Source of the DNA: Clostridia bacterium
GTDB lineage: Bacteria > Bacillota > Clostridia > Oscillospirales > SIG627
Assembly (NCBI GenBank): GCA_017408325.1
Contig: JAFQUW010000015.1
Location: 1-12,012 of the forward strand
DNA: 12,012 nt
Reading direction: 5' to 3'
The notes under the pieces are model-generated. The model did not search any database and was not told the origin of the DNA. It worked only from the letters and a program-made list of their open reading frames with translations. Below, in pieces: positions 11,794 through 12,012 of the stretch (position 1 is the first letter of the stretch; each line of letters opens with the position of its first letter). The position numbers and the translations under genes are program-made.

Positions 11794-12012
11794 ATGAACC
11801 AGAATCCTCAGGACCAAAACTTCACCACCCCTGCCGAGCCGCAGGCTCCCGTTTACACCGCGCCCGTTGCTGCCAAGAAGAGCGGGAAGGCCATCGCCGG
11901 CCTCGTGCTTGGCATCTGCGGTCTTGTCTTCATGTTCGCACAGGCATTCATCGGCCTCATCTGTTCGATCCTCGGCATCGTCTTCGGTGTCCTCGGCAGA
12001 AAAGAGTGTGAC
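11794..12012 (+). CDS. DUF4190-like membrane protein, truncated by the window edge
   Basis: The reading frame opens at ATG 11794 with AAGGAG 7 nt upstream and runs without a stop to the last base, giving 73 residues. A short polar leader with MNQNPQDQNF and PAEPQAP is followed by a lysine pair (28-29) and hydrophobic segments (about 33-68) rich in Gly, Ile, Leu and Val, ending in GRKECD. This is the same plan as the preceding gene: Pro/Gln-rich N-terminus, then a DUF4190-type membrane hairpin. The two are tandem paralogues, probably in one operon. The rest lies beyond the right edge. Confidence 0.75.
   Translation, partial: MNQNPQDQNFTTPAEPQAPVYTAPVAAKKSGKAIAGLVLGICGLVFMFAQAFIGLICSILGIVFGVLGRKECD

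Noticed and set aside
11574..12011. Open frame overlapping both DUF4190 genes in another frame
   Set aside because: It begins inside the first gene and crosses the ribosome site of the second; the frame from ATG 11794 has the proper ribosome site and membrane-domain features.

Overview
The window looks like chromosomal DNA of a GC-rich member of the Clostridia (Bacillota), probably an uncultured gut lineage. The signs are strong purine-rich Shine-Dalgarno sites 5-9 nt before nearly every start, sigma-A type promoters with TTGACA/TATAAT hexamers 17 nt apart, tight intrinsic terminators, a B. subtilis-like Xpt and DUF4190 membrane proteins. This placement is inference from style and gene content; there is no rRNA or other marker gene.

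Left part (1-6715): two divergent carbohydrate-catabolism operons share a 200-bp control region. The leftward operon encodes a long-form class II aldolase (the aldolase half of RhaE/YuxG-type rhamnulose-1-phosphate aldolases) and rhamnulokinase RhaB. The rightward operon encodes a TIM-barrel sugar isomerase/epimerase, a GatD-like zinc dehydrogenase, a second zinc dehydrogenase and an Rpe-family epimerase. Kinase plus aldolase is enough to turn a ketose such as L-rhamnulose into dihydroxyacetone phosphate and an aldehyde. The rightward enzymes look suited to bring other sugars or polyols into that route by oxidation, isomerisation and epimerisation. No transporter, regulator or classical L-rhamnose isomerase lies in the window, so the real substrate is open.

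Middle part (6735-8468): a tRNA-Gln(CUG) gene with its own promoter and terminator is followed by a structured, accessory-looking region. It holds a duplicated 20-bp tRNA 3' end 147 bp downstream, a nested multi-branched palindrome, a second terminator, and an array of eight 9-bp linkers (AGTGATATT/AATATCACT type) separated by unrelated small hairpins and arranged head-to-head. Then comes one AT-rich gene, an XRE-family regulator with an unrecognised 270-residue C-terminus. A perfect 27-bp direct repeat (6897-6923 and 8406-8432) brackets this block, and no recombinase is present. This is the most unusual part of the window.

Right part (8440-12012): ordinary chromosomal genes resume. A membrane methyltransferase of the isoprenylcysteine carboxyl methyltransferase type converges on a Mn-type cation diffusion facilitator, and the two share a perfect bidirectional terminator. 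Xanthine phosphoribosyltransferase Xpt follows with a leader too short for a riboswitch. Two rightward DUF4190 proteins end the window; the second is cut by the right edge.
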